Assembly: GCA_937916125.1 (NCBI GenBank)
Contig: CALGGE010000026.1
Location: 1-54,503 of the forward strand
DNA: 54,503 nt
Direction: 5' to 3'
Origin: an uncultured Elusimicrobia bacterium
Lineage (GTDB): Bacteria; Elusimicrobiota; Endomicrobiia; Endomicrobiales; Endomicrobiaceae
The notes beneath the pieces were generated by a model. The model did no database searches and was not told where the DNA came from. It saw only the letters and a list, made by a program, of their open reading frames with translations. Within the stretch, counting starts at the first letter, position 1, and each line of letters begins with the position of its first letter. This document shows positions 29,893 to 39,322 of this stretch, piece after piece. The position numbers were made by a program, and so were the translations under genes.

Positions 29893-32229
29893 TTAAAAAC
29901 ATTTTGAGTATCCGCAAGATTTGCATACTACGCAACCTTCTGCAAATTCAAGCATCTCGCCGCACTCAGGACACTGCGGACAAGAACCTTCGGAATTTCC
30001 GGAAACTTTAGGTTTATAAACTTTAGGTTTTTCCGTATTTGATGTAGGGTTTGTTTTTCCTGCAGTTTGTGACGGAGATTGATTAAATAAATCCGGATTT
30101 TCTTTTTCCGCGAGATAAGATTCAATTGCTTTTGCGATTGCGTCCGGACAAGAAAGAATTGCTCCCCCCTCCGTTAATGTCGGAGACGGACATCTGATAC
30201 CTTTTAACTGTTCTACGATTTTATGCGGATCAACACCGGAACGCAGTCCGAGAGAAATTAATCTTGCAATAGCTTCTGTCTGTGTAGATATGCAACCGCC
30301 TGATTTTCCCAGCTGAGTAAATACTTCAAAAATATTTCCCTCTTCATCTTCATTAATTGTAACATACATTTTTCCACAGCCGGTATGCATTAAAAGAGTA
30401 GAACCTATAACTCTTCTCGGTCTTTTCTTTACGACTTTTTCTTTAACAACCGGTTTTGGTTCCTGTTCTTTTGCCGAAGAAGATTCCGTGCTTGAAGAAA
30501 TTAAAACCTGATCTTGTCTTGAACCGTCTCTGTAAACGGTAACACCTTTACAACCTAATTTATAAGATAAAACATAAGCCTGTTTAACATCTTCTTTTGT
30601 TGCATTATGCGTAAAGTTTACCGTCTTTGATACGGCATTATCAACATATTTTTGAAAAGCAGCCTGCATTTTAATGTGGTCTGCAGGAGTAATATCGTGA
30701 GCAGTAACAAAAACTTTTTTTAATTTTTCCGGTATCTCGTCCATGTGTTGGATAGTGCCTTCTTTAGCGATTTTATCCATCAACTCTTCGGAATAAATTC
30801 CGGCATCTTTAACAGCTTTTTCAAAGTATTTGTTTACTATATACATTTCTGCTTTGTCAAGGCAGTTTGCTCTCTTATAAACAAGACCGAAAAGAGGCTC
30901 TACGCCGCCCGATGCATCTGCAATAAGTCCGATAGTTCCCGTCGGAGCAATGGTTGTGGTAGTGGCATTTCTGATAGGATTGCCGTTTTTGTAAATACTG
31001 CTTGTGAAGTTCGGAAAAGCTCCTCTTTTAAGAGCCATCTCCTCAGACATTTTATGAGATTTCTCTTCTATAAAAGACATAACTTTTTCGGCTAAACTTA
31101 CAGCTTCGTCGGAATTATATGCGATACCGAGTTCAAAAAGCATATCAGCCCAACCCATAACACCGAGACCGATTTTCCTGTTGGATCTTGTAGTTATTCC
31201 TATTTTTTCAATAGGATAATTATTCATATCAATAACATTGTCGAGGAAATGAACTGCAGATTTTACCGTTGCTTCCAATTTCTGCCAATCAACATCTCCG
31301 TCTTTAACAAAATGTGATAAATTGATGGACCCTAAATTACAAGCTTCATAAGGAAGTAACGGCTGTTCTCCGCAAGGATTTGTTGATTCAATCATTCCTA
31401 TTTCGGGAGTAGGATTGAATTCGTTCATTCTATCGATAAAAACTATTCCCGGCTCGCCGTTTTTCCATGCTTGTGTAACTATTTTATCAAAAACTTCTCT
31501 TGCGTTAAGTTTGCCGACAATTTCTTTTGTTCTGGGGTTATAAAGATTGTAATCTTTGTTTCCCTCGACAGCCTGCATAAATTCTTTCGTCAATGCAACG
31601 GAAATATTGAAATTCGTTAAATTTGTTGTAATATCTTTACAGGTAATAAAATCAATTATGTTAGGGTGGTCAATTCTCAACATCCCCATATTGGCACCGC
31701 GTCTTGTGCCGCCCTGTTTGATGGCTTCTGTTGCGGCATTAAATACCTGCATAAAAGATACCGGTCCCGAAGAAACTCCGTTTGTGGATTTTACGCTGTC
31801 ATTGGACGGTCTTAATTTAGAAAAAGAAAAGCCCGTTCCGCCTCCGGATTTATGTATTAATGCGGTATGTTTTAAAGTTTCAAATATCGATTCCATGGAA
31901 TCTTCCACGGGAAGAACAAAACATGCCGAAAGCTGCTGAAGAGGACGACCGGCATTCATCAATGTGGGTGAGTTCGGTAAAAAATCCAAATTTGCCATCA
32001 TTGTATAAAATTCTTTTATGACTTCGTCGGTGTTCGCAGCCTTATCATAAATTTTATCTGCCTGTGCTATATTTTCCGCAACACGGAAAAACATATCCCC
32101 TGTTTCTTCGCAAGGGTTTCCGTCGTTATCTTTTTTTAAGTATCTTTTTGACAATACTTTTATTGCGTTCTCGCTCAGTACCGGTTTGATTTGTTTTTTG
32201 AGTTCATTTTTTAATTCTTCGTTAGACAT
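29893..32229 (-). CDS. nrdJ: adenosylcobalamin-dependent (class II) ribonucleoside-diphosphate reductase
   Basis: A 778-residue class II ribonucleotide reductase, which makes deoxynucleotides with vitamin B12 and works with or without oxygen. The ten-stranded barrel includes LNFLPNSPTLMNAG-type substrate-binding sequence and the active-site NPCGEQPLLPYEACNLGSIN. The ATTTIAPTGTIGLIADASGG loop is also present. The C-terminal extension carries a zinc-ribbon-like CPQCPECGEML...CVVCKSCGYSKC, typical of the long NrdJ form. It follows nrdR by 22 nt. No B12 riboswitch is seen here. Confidence 0.95.
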   Translation of the reverse strand: MSNEELKNELKKQIKPVLSENAIKVLSKRYLKKDNDGNPCEETGDMFFRVAENIAQADKIYDKAANTDEVIKEFYTMMANLDFLPNSPTLMNAGRPLQQLSACFVLPVEDSMESIFETLKHTALIHKSGGGTGFSFSKLRPSNDSVKSTNGVSSGPVSFMQVFNAATEAIKQGGTRRGANMGMLRIDHPNIIDFITCKDITTNLTNFNISVALTKEFMQAVEGNKDYNLYNPRTKEIVGKLNAREVFDKIVTQAWKNGEPGIVFIDRMNEFNPTPEIGMIESTNPCGEQPLLPYEACNLGSINLSHFVKDGDVDWQKLEATVKSAVHFLDNVIDMNNYPIEKIGITTRSNRKIGLGVMGWADMLFELGIAYNSDEAVSLAEKVMSFIEEKSHKMSEEMALKRGAFPNFTSSIYKNGNPIRNATTTTIAPTGTIGLIADASGGVEPLFGLVYKRANCLDKAEMYIVNKYFEKAVKDAGIYSEELMDKIAKEGTIQHMDEIPEKLKKVFVTAHDITPADHIKMQAAFQKYVDNAVSKTVNFTHNATKEDVKQAYVLSYKLGCKGVTVYRDGSRQDQVLISSSTESSSAKEQEPKPVVKEKVVKKRPRRVIGSTLLMHTGCGKMYVTINEDEEGNIFEVFTQLGKSGGCISTQTEAIARLISLGLRSGVDPHKIVEQLKGIRCPSPTLTEGGAILSCPDAIAKAIESYLAEKENPDLFNQSPSQTAGKTNPTSNTEKPKVYKPKVSGNSEGSCPQCPECGEMLEFAEGCVVCKSCGYSKCF

Positions 32230-32251
32230 ATTATTTGTTCTCCATTCTTTA

Positions 32252-32755
32252 TTATTTCTTTGTTTTTATATCTTCGGAAATTTTTTTCTTTTTTGTTGTT
32301 TTATCGTGTTCCTTTTTAATCTTCTTCAGTTCGTCCATAAAATCATTAATATCCGCAAATTTGTTATATACGGAAGCAAATCTGATATAGGCGACTGTAT
32401 CGATATCCAAAAGTTTTTGAAGAGTTTTCTGTCCTATTACCGAAGACGACACTTCCATAATGTAGTCGCTTACTTCACTCTCTATTTCGGATACTATTTT
32501 TTCCATAGTTTCGGTAGAAACCGGCCTTTTTACGCAGGCTCTGGCAACGGCTTTCCACAGTTTTTTCCTGTCGAAAGGCTCTCTTCTGCCGTCGGATTTG
32601 ATTACCATCATAATAACTTCTTCGGGCTTTTCGTATGTAGTGTATCTTTTTTTACACTGGTTGCACTGTCTTCTTCTTCTGATAGCAGAAGTGTGTTCTA
32701 TAGGTCTGGAATCTAACACCTGCCCTTCAAAACTTCCGCAAAACGGACATTTCAT
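32252..32755 (-). CDS. nrdR: transcriptional repressor NrdR
   Basis: 167 residues: an N-terminal zinc ribbon (KCPFCGSFEGQVLDSRP ... CNQCKKRYTTYE) and an ATP-cone domain (VIKSDGRREPFDRKKLW). The protein senses dATP/ATP and represses ribonucleotide reductase genes. The in-frame extension to 32824 is rejected because ATG 32755 gives the universally conserved MKCPFCGS start and has a GGGG ribosome binding site. A lysine-rich tail of about 15 residues follows the conserved part. It is first in the nrdR-nrdJ-dcd cluster. Confidence 0.94.
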   Translation of the reverse strand: MKCPFCGSFEGQVLDSRPIEHTSAIRRRRQCNQCKKRYTTYEKPEEVIMMVIKSDGRREPFDRKKLWKAVARACVKRPVSTETMEKIVSEIESEVSDYIMEVSSSVIGQKTLQKLLDIDTVAYIRFASVYNKFADINDFMDELKKIKKEHDKTTKKKKISEDIKTKK

Positions 32756-32783
32756 AGTTAAACCCCTGTAAGGAATGATATTT

Positions 32784-32837
32784 GTACTACATATTGTATA
32801 ATACAGCAATGATACAACATACATATGGAATTGTCAA
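32784..32837 (-). promoter_or_regulatory. nrdR promoter with candidate NrdR box
   Basis: On the minus strand, TTGACA (32837-32832), 17 bp, TATCAT (32814-32809). Just past the predicted start is ATACAATATGTAGTAC (32799-32784), which by my count matches 12 of 16 positions of the NrdR-box consensus ACACWATATATWGTGT. A weaker half-site overlaps the spacer and -10. Confidence 0.65.
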
Positions 32838-32840
32838 GGA

Positions 32841-32887
32841 AAAAAAAGAAAGGGCGAAAAAATTGTTTTGCAATTTTTTCACCCTTT
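32841..32887 (-). terminator. terminator of the giant-protein gene
   Basis: AAAGGG with GAAAAAATTG pairs with CAATTTTTTC with CCCTTT (32849-32887). A run of eight T follows on the minus strand. It separates this gene from the nrdR promoter. Confidence 0.9.
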
Positions 32888-32911
32888 AAGACGTCTTTAC
32901 AATTTAAAGTA

Positions 32912-35900
32912 TTATGCTGCCGATAATATTGCATGCATCTTCTTAATATCCATATTTTCGCCGAGTATACTGCTGATATCTGCTTCAGGCTTTATTGCAT
33001 CACTGAATAATAATAACAATAAGCCTTCCAACACGGCAGCTCTTTCTTCATTGGTAAGAGTAGAATTATCTTTTAGCAAGGATAATATTGTTATAATAGT
33101 ATCAATATTACCGTCTGCACCATTTAGGATATTAACAACTTTAGTAATTTCCGGTTGAACATTTGCATTGAATTTTTCAGTAATAAGAACTTCTTTTACA
33201 TCTTTTGACGTATCGCCGTTAGCAAAACTTTCACCTTTGACAAGCCTGTATTCAAGCAAAGACTGCATTAACAGGTTTGCGTATTCCGTTTTGTCGAAAG
33301 TAATGTCGGCAGCATCAAGTCTGTTTAATTCTTCCGTTTGAATAACGCCGGCAACAAATCCTTTAAGTTCGTACTTGGAAATGTTTTCTTTAAAGTTCGT
33401 CGCAAGCATATCATTTATTTCTGCAATATTAAAATCGTTCGCAATATACATATTGCATAATTTCGTTAAAATATTATCGCTTAAAACTACGGTTCCGTTT
33501 TTAACAAAACTTCTTCCTTTATTGACGCCTCTCATTTCCTGTCCCGCAGGTGTAGTTTCAAAAATAGAAGTTATAAATTTTGTTAAGGTCATTCCGTTAA
33601 AGGTGAATTCCGAAGAAGTTATTTGTTCAAGAATGCCCTGATCAACGGAAATCATTGAAACGTTATTGTTCTCGAAAATGCCGGTTAGTTGTGCAGGAGA
33701 TACTTCTCCGTTCTCGTCGGCGGAAATATTTATTATTACGTTACCGTCTTCAAAAAGAGACAGTCCCGAAAAAGCATAAGGAGCACTATGGTCAAAAACT
33801 GCTTTGGTTCCGTTTAGTTTAAAGTATTCCGCATATTCGGTGGGATGAATAGTCTTAGGCATTTTTACGGCAAGATATGAACCTACTTTCCTTTCGTTTA
33901 CTGCTTTTGTAAACGAGGAAATGGAATTTAAAGCCAACATATCATTCGCATACTCTCCGTTTTCCGATAAATCGATTTGTACTCCGTCTATGTCAAAAGA
34001 TGAAATCATTTTATTGAACGCGTTTATTCTTTCGACCATATTTCCATCATGTTCTTCGTTTATAACTATTTTATAGTTTATAATTACTTTCAAGCCGTTG
34101 TCATGTGCAGTTTGTAACAATTTGTTTATTTCTGCTTGTGAAAAATTATCGTCTATGGAGACTATCAATGTCGTTATTCCCTGTTCTATAAGTTTTGTTA
34201 TGTCGGTTATACCGAATGACGATATTTGCTCGGCTGAAATATTTGAAGCAACAAGTGACGGTTTTATATACATATCTGCTACGGATTTTTTACTTATTTT
34301 TATTTTGTCGGTAAAAGCTTTTTTTGCTTTTATGGCATTTAAAAACAGTTGAAACGGATTTTTTCCCACGCCCGTAGCCGTGAATGAATTTTCAAACTCG
34401 CTTTCAATATCCGTAACATTAATATCATTTAAATCTGCGGATAAATCCAATATCTTAACGGTATTTTTTGAACTGTTGTTAATATAGTCCAGTATTGCCG
34501 AGAGATAAGCTTGTTGTGAAAATTTGGCCACATCGTCAATATCGTCATATCCGTAAATTTTTAAATTTTTTACGTCGTCATCTATTAATCCGTATGCCAA
34601 ATATCTGCCGTTATAAGCAATTCTTTCGGGAAGTTCTTTTATTAAATTATTTTTACCGACTAAAACCAAGTTTACTTTTATGCCTGATGCAGCAAGAGAT
34701 TCTGCCTGCAATCTTCTTTCGGAATCATTTACATTTGCAACTATGGTGTATTCCGTATGATCTTTAAATAAAAATGCGTAAGTTGCTCTTTGCAGATAAT
34801 CAACCGCATTTGTATAAACAGATTTAGCCCATCCTGTTGCCGCCTGCAAAATTGTAGTTTTTTCTTCCTGATTACGTGCTTCGGGAATGTTTAATTTAAA
34901 ACGAGGTCTTTTTAAATCCGAAAAATTGTTCTTGAATGATGTGAGTATTTCTTTTTCTTTTTCGGTTAAATTCGGATTTGCAAGTACATAGTCAATATCA
35001 TCCATAATATCCAGAACGGAAACTCTCTGCTCGTTTTTGTTAACTTTAACGGGCATTCCGACAAAGTAATCTAAGATTATGTCAATGTTGTGTTTTAATG
35101 CTTTTTTATCGGTGTCTCCGCCTCTTTTCGAATGTCCTTTCAATACTTCCAAAACAGTCAAATATTCTTCCGTTTTCGACGTGGTTTTTTCATAAGTTTC
35201 ATCAAAAGAATCATCAATATTAAAAGAATCCAATATATCAACGAATATCGGTGCAAGAGGAGTTTTGCTTTCGTTCAAATCATCAATATTTTCATAACTT
35301 ATGTCATTAGGAAATATTTCCACGAGTTCTTCTATATCTTTTCTGAGAGCAGATTTTGCTTTTGATATTTCAGAATCTATGCTTAAATTATAAGCTGCAT
35401 GGGAACCGTAATAACCTAAACCGAAAAAGGCTGCAAAATAGTATAAAACATATCTTATATTATCTCTGAAATATGTAATTCCTTCAGAAAAACTTCCGAT
35501 ATTGTTAGTTTCTATACCGCCGACAATACCTGTCATAAGCAGAAATATTGCAAGGCCGAGCATAATGAATCCCGATGTTTTGATATTTCTTGTTTCATTA
35601 AGTCTTTGTGTATATCCTATGTTTTCGAGAAATATTTCGTTTTTATTTATTTCTTCCATTAAGTCATTGATGTTTAATATTTTTACTTTTCCGTTAATTG
35701 ATCTTAATTGACTAAGTAAATTTGTCAACTGTTCCTGATATTCTTCGGTTCTTGTTTGTCCTTCCTCGGATACGGCTTCAAGCCTGTCAATTGCATCTTT
35801 TATTTCATAAAGACGATCTAATTTATTTAAAGTTCTTCTTATTTGTTGTTGAGCTCTTCTTCCGTAGTGCATAATAACAAATTTTTCCGGTTTGAACAAA

Positions 35901-38080
35901 ATCAACGGAAACAAAAAAGTATTTTCAAAAATTGCGGCATTTATGCTGTAAAATCTGTTTCTTACGGAAGGTTTGTTAAAAAATTTAAATACGAGAGAAG
36001 GTAAAAATAAAATCATATCCGTTATTTTTTTTGTTACGGGAAGAACCAGTTTACCCGTATCGGATGGTATTTCGGGATTGTTTATCCTCAGTTCATCAAT
36101 ATATCGTGTAAAAGCATCTTTTAATTCCTGTATGTTTTCATAACCGTCCAAACCGTTTACGGCTTCTTCCAAATCTGCCAATTTCATAATAATATCGGTA
36201 TTAGTATTTAAATCCGCACCGGCTCTTTCCTGTTCCCTGACGATTTGTTGTAATTGCTGTATTTTAATAAAAGCATCACTGACTTTTTCTATCTGTTCTT
36301 CGGTTAAAATATTTTCGTTTACGGGCTGTTGAGGCAATTGATTTAATCGTACGATTTCGCCCGATATATATTCTATTATTACATCGTTTCCATCGGGACG
36401 AACATCTTTTATTTCACCTTTGTTCAGAAGATTTACTACTTCTCCCATAGGTCTGTTTGCAAACGTATTATTTGTTATATCGTATTGTTCGTTAAAGAAG
36501 TTTCTGAAAAGTTCGTCGGAATGAGCGGCACTTTCGGTTATGTTAGGCGTTATTACAATATAATTGATATTTTCGTCCCGTAATAATTTATCAAATCCGT
36601 CGGTATGAAATCCGCCCGTTATTATTATATGAATTTTTTTACCTTGAGAAAGTTTTTCAATTACTTTTTGTTCATGATTAATTCTTGAATTTTTTATTCT
36701 GAAAATATTTTCCTTGTCAGCAGGAGTTTTGCCGAATAAATTTTTGATAAAAACTCTGTTTCTTTCAATATTATTTTTATAGAAATCTTCAACTAAATTA
36801 AAATATTCGCTGATGTCGGTTATTCTGTCTATATCAATATATTTTGCCCAAAGAAGTTTGAAAGTATCAATATTCTCTATAAATTTATCATATTCTTTTG
36901 CCGTCATTTTGTTAGTGAGATAATGAGATAAACCGTTCAAAAAATCTTTTAAGAAAAATATTTCTTTTTCCTGTTCGGTTTCTGAAAATTTAGTATTTAT
37001 TTCTCTGATTAACAAAGCTTCTTCATTTGCCAGTTCTATGGTGTTAAAATTTTTATTAAGTAAAAGATATTCAAGAAATGCATTTGTGTTTCTATAGCTT
37101 TTTCTCGAGAGAATGTTGTGTTCTTTTGCTTTTTGCAACAGTTCAAAATAGAATTCTACTTCCGATTCTTTTTTTGACGCCTTTTCCGACAAGCTCTTAT
37201 ATTCGTTAAAATTAAGAGTTTCCTTTAATTCGTTTAAAATAGTCTGTATTTCACCGCTTAATTTTTTGGAATCAAAATCATTTTGCTTCGATACTATTTG
37301 TGCGAAAGATATGATAGCAGGATATTTGCTTAAATTTATATCGGCTTTTTTAGCGTTATCTATAAGAAGTTCAATATATTTTTTAGTTTTTATTTTTCCG
37401 TTTTTATAATTTGATATAATTCTGTTTGTTTTTTTATTTTCGTTTGAATAATATATTTGGCTTTTTTCATTGAATATATTATTAAGTATAGAAATATAAT
37501 TTTTTATTTCTGTCTGTTTGTTAAAAATATTATTCAATCTTTCGAAATTTTGTGAATATAAAGCTTTATCTTCCAGCCCTTTTAAGGTTATATCTTTCTC
37601 TGACTGAATTGCAAAATATTCCCCGCCGGTCAGTTTCCCGCTGCTTAAGAGATTGTTTACTACCTGCTGTTTTTTTACGGAATCGCTTATGTTTGATAAC
37701 CATTGTGTATTAAGTATTCCCGACGCTCCTTCAATATAAATATCGGATATACCGAATTTCGAATCCAATACGGATAAAATAGAACTTATATTTTTTTGTG
37801 TCTGTTCGTGGGAATGCAGGTCTTGAATGTTTATAACAATATCGTCACTGTTTGTGTAATATGCATCTGTAATTCTTCCTAAATTGAAAGGAATTAATTC
37901 TTTAGGCATATCGGCTGACGAGATGTTTACCGGAACAGTATTTGGTACAGGTATCGCCGCATAGGCAGACTGCGAGCCGATAACCGATGTTACAAAACAT
38001 AATGCGGTAAATACCGCCGTAATTTTTGTTAAAGAAAAATTTTCTTTAAACATCCTTTTAATTAAATTTATTGTTTTCAT
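32912..38080 (-). CDS. giant secreted/membrane protein with Tiki/TraB-like and barrel-like domains
   Basis: 1722 residues, function unknown. An N-terminal signal or anchor (ITAVFTALCFVTSVIGSQSA, residues 20-39) is followed by a domain that starts DIVINIQDLHSHEQTQ (about 80-95) with Glu in DIYIEGAS. It closes with IIITGGFHTDGFDKLL (about 485-500). The paired His motifs resemble the Tiki/TraB/ChaN superfamily. The middle has predicted membrane helices (GFIMLGLAIFLLMTGIVGG and YVLYYFAAFFGLGYYG) and coiled coils. The C-terminal third reads like a TIM-barrel glycosidase-type fold (LKVIINYKIV, FDIDGVQIDLSENG). Its gene follows a small membrane-protein gene and has a terminator right at its ribosome binding site. 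Confidence 0.75.
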   Translation of the reverse strand: MKTINLIKRMFKENFSLTKITAVFTALCFVTSVIGSQSAYAAIPVPNTVPVNISSADMPKELIPFNLGRITDAYYTNSDDIVINIQDLHSHEQTQKNISSILSVLDSKFGISDIYIEGASGILNTQWLSNISDSVKKQQVVNNLLSSGKLTGGEYFAIQSEKDITLKGLEDKALYSQNFERLNNIFNKQTEIKNYISILNNIFNEKSQIYYSNENKKTNRIISNYKNGKIKTKKYIELLIDNAKKADINLSKYPAIISFAQIVSKQNDFDSKKLSGEIQTILNELKETLNFNEYKSLSEKASKKESEVEFYFELLQKAKEHNILSRKSYRNTNAFLEYLLLNKNFNTIELANEEALLIREINTKFSETEQEKEIFFLKDFLNGLSHYLTNKMTAKEYDKFIENIDTFKLLWAKYIDIDRITDISEYFNLVEDFYKNNIERNRVFIKNLFGKTPADKENIFRIKNSRINHEQKVIEKLSQGKKIHIIITGGFHTDGFDKLLRDENINYIVITPNITESAAHSDELFRNFFNEQYDITNNTFANRPMGEVVNLLNKGEIKDVRPDGNDVIIEYISGEIVRLNQLPQQPVNENILTEEQIEKVSDAFIKIQQLQQIVREQERAGADLNTNTDIIMKLADLEEAVNGLDGYENIQELKDAFTRYIDELRINNPEIPSDTGKLVLPVTKKITDMILFLPSLVFKFFNKPSVRNRFYSINAAIFENTFLFPLILFKPEKFVIMHYGRRAQQQIRRTLNKLDRLYEIKDAIDRLEAVSEEGQTRTEEYQEQLTNLLSQLRSINGKVKILNINDLMEEINKNEIFLENIGYTQRLNETRNIKTSGFIMLGLAIFLLMTGIVGGIETNNIGSFSEGITYFRDNIRYVLYYFAAFFGLGYYGSHAAYNLSIDSEISKAKSALRKDIEELVEIFPNDISYENIDDLNESKTPLAPIFVDILDSFNIDDSFDETYEKTTSKTEEYLTVLEVLKGHSKRGGDTDKKALKHNIDIILDYFVGMPVKVNKNEQRVSVLDIMDDIDYVLANPNLTEKEKEILTSFKNNFSDLKRPRFKLNIPEARNQEEKTTILQAATGWAKSVYTNAVDYLQRATYAFLFKDHTEYTIVANVNDSERRLQAESLAASGIKVNLVLVGKNNLIKELPERIAYNGRYLAYGLIDDDVKNLKIYGYDDIDDVAKFSQQAYLSAILDYINNSSKNTVKILDLSADLNDINVTDIESEFENSFTATGVGKNPFQLFLNAIKAKKAFTDKIKISKKSVADMYIKPSLVASNISAEQISSFGITDITKLIEQGITTLIVSIDDNFSQAEINKLLQTAHDNGLKVIINYKIVINEEHDGNMVERINAFNKMISSFDIDGVQIDLSENGEYANDMLALNSISSFTKAVNERKVGSYLAVKMPKTIHPTEYAEYFKLNGTKAVFDHSAPYAFSGLSLFEDGNVIINISADENGEVSPAQLTGIFENNNVSMISVDQGILEQITSSEFTFNGMTLTKFITSIFETTPAGQEMRGVNKGRSFVKNGTVVLSDNILTKLCNMYIANDFNIAEINDMLATNFKENISKYELKGFVAGVIQTEELNRLDAADITFDKTEYANLLMQSLLEYRLVKGESFANGDTSKDVKEVLITEKFNANVQPEITKVVNILNGADGNIDTIITILSLLKDNSTLTNEERAAVLEGLLLLLFSDAIKPEADISSILGENMDIKKMHAILSAA

Positions 38081-38093
38081 GTTTACTCCTCAA

Positions 38094-38133
38094 TAAAAAA
38101 CGCCTTGTTTAAAATTTTAATTAAACAAGACGG
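38094..38133 (-). terminator. terminator-like hairpin between the small membrane-protein gene and the giant gene
   Basis: CCTTGTTTAA/TTAAACAAG-type arms (38101-38133) are flanked by T-runs on both strands. The stop codon of the upstream gene lies inside the stem. The T-run ends within a few bases of the GAGGAGT ribosome binding site (38085-38091) of the giant gene. Confidence 0.8.
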
Positions 38134-38648
38134 TTTTTTACTGTTTTATTATAAAATTTTATATTATCAATATTTCCCCTTGCAAAATAACAAAAATTTA
38201 AAAGTACCATAAATAACAAGGTGATAAAACTGTTTATAAAACTAATATCTTCCGACCGGCTAAATTTAAAATTATTATTGAAAAATAAAATATTATCAAA
38301 AGAATCTGCCGACTTGAAAGTTTTTAAAATATTTTCATTGTTCGGTTGAACGAAATCCAAACGACTGTTTGTTTTATTTTGTTTTTCTTTTTTTGAGTTT
38401 TTTGCTTTTGCGGATGAGCAGGTTAAATTAACATTTGCGGACTTTAATACTTTACTGATTACTTCGTAAGAAAAATTGGTTACGGAATTGTAATATTCGC
38501 ATATGGAAGTTGCTTTGTAAAGCAAAGAAAATTCCTGCCTGATATTTTCATCCGAGGCAAAGGAAAATGTTGCCGCCAGCAATGAAAAAGCAAGCAGGAA
38601 AGAAATCAATTTATTTGATATTAATGAAAAGCGGTTTAAAATAATCAT
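38121..38648 (-). CDS. small exported/membrane protein of unknown function
   Basis: 175 residues. An N-terminal signal (LISFLLAFSLLAATFSFA), a Lys/Asn-rich low-complexity middle (SSAKAKNSKKEKQNKTNSR) and a C-terminal membrane helix (FINSFITLLFMVLLNFCYFA) are the only features I can see. I do not recognise a family. The layout suggests an extracytoplasmic loop anchored at the C-terminus. It is directly upstream of the giant-protein gene and may share its promoter. Confidence 0.55.
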   Translation of the reverse strand: MIILNRFSLISNKLISFLLAFSLLAATFSFASDENIRQEFSLLYKATSICEYYNSVTNFSYEVISKVLKSANVNLTCSSAKAKNSKKEKQNKTNSRLDFVQPNNENILKTFKSADSFDNILFFNNNFKFSRSEDISFINSFITLLFMVLLNFCYFARGNIDNIKFYNKTVKNRLV

Positions 38649-38679
38649 AACACTATAATTATAAACTACTTAATTCAAA

Positions 38680-38721
38680 AAATCAAGTTAAACTTGAAAA
38701 AATTTTGTAAAAAGTTTAACT
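38680..38721 (-). terminator. terminator after the polytopic membrane-protein gene
   Basis: AGTTAAACTT (38686-38695) is the exact complement of AAGTTTAACT (38712-38721). A TGATTTTTTG tail follows on the minus strand. Confidence 0.65.
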
Positions 38722-39313
38722 ATATGTTTTCGGCTTTAATCTGCAATGTTTTGTATGTGAATACCGATGAAATTGTAATTACAGGTATTGCCACAAATAT
38801 ACCTATAAACAACAGGATAATACCCAATATGCCTATGATAAAATTAAGAACCATAATAATCAAAATATCAATTCTTGCACCTTTTGTTAAATCAAAAGAA
38901 TTTATAAATGTAGATTTTACGTCGAGATTTTTATCGAGCATTACACAGAATATAGGGAAAAACAGAACGGTTAAAACAAAAGTCGCTAAAGATATTATTA
39001 TTGCTGCAGTTGTATTGTCGGACATTGCCTGAATCAGCAAGCCAAATATTACAATAATTACAAATATGGTAATTACTTTTTGATTTGTAATTTCTTTAAA
39101 CTTAAAGAAATTTGAAAAAGAAATATCTTCTCCTTTTACGGATTTCAATATGGCATTTAATACAAGGAAATACATAAATAATTGCAAAATACCGCCGATA
39201 AAAGGAATGATTGAAAGCAATCCCATTATTATGGTTACAGTAATGTATTCCCACCAATTTTTCTTGAACGTACTCCAAGAATCCGAATAAATTTGCTTAA
39301 AATCTAAAACCAT
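38720..39313 (-). CDS. polytopic inner-membrane protein of unknown function
   Basis: 197 residues with about five membrane helices. The N-terminus LDFKQIYSDSWSTFKKNWWE, with a following GLLSIIPFIGGI helix, is the pattern of DUF975/YciC-like integral membrane proteins. The middle has KVITIFVIIVIFGLLIQA and the end a long double-helix region. It starts 9 nt after pgi on the same strand and is therefore probably co-transcribed with it. No function can be assigned. Confidence 0.7.
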   Translation of the reverse strand: MVLDFKQIYSDSWSTFKKNWWEYITVTIIMGLLSIIPFIGGILQLFMYFLVLNAILKSVKGEDISFSNFFKFKEITNQKVITIFVIIVIFGLLIQAMSDNTTAAIIISLATFVLTVLFFPIFCVMLDKNLDVKSTFINSFDLTKGARIDILIIMVLNFIIGILGIILLFIGIFVAIPVITISSVFTYKTLQIKAENI

Positions 39314-39322
39314 TGTATTCTC

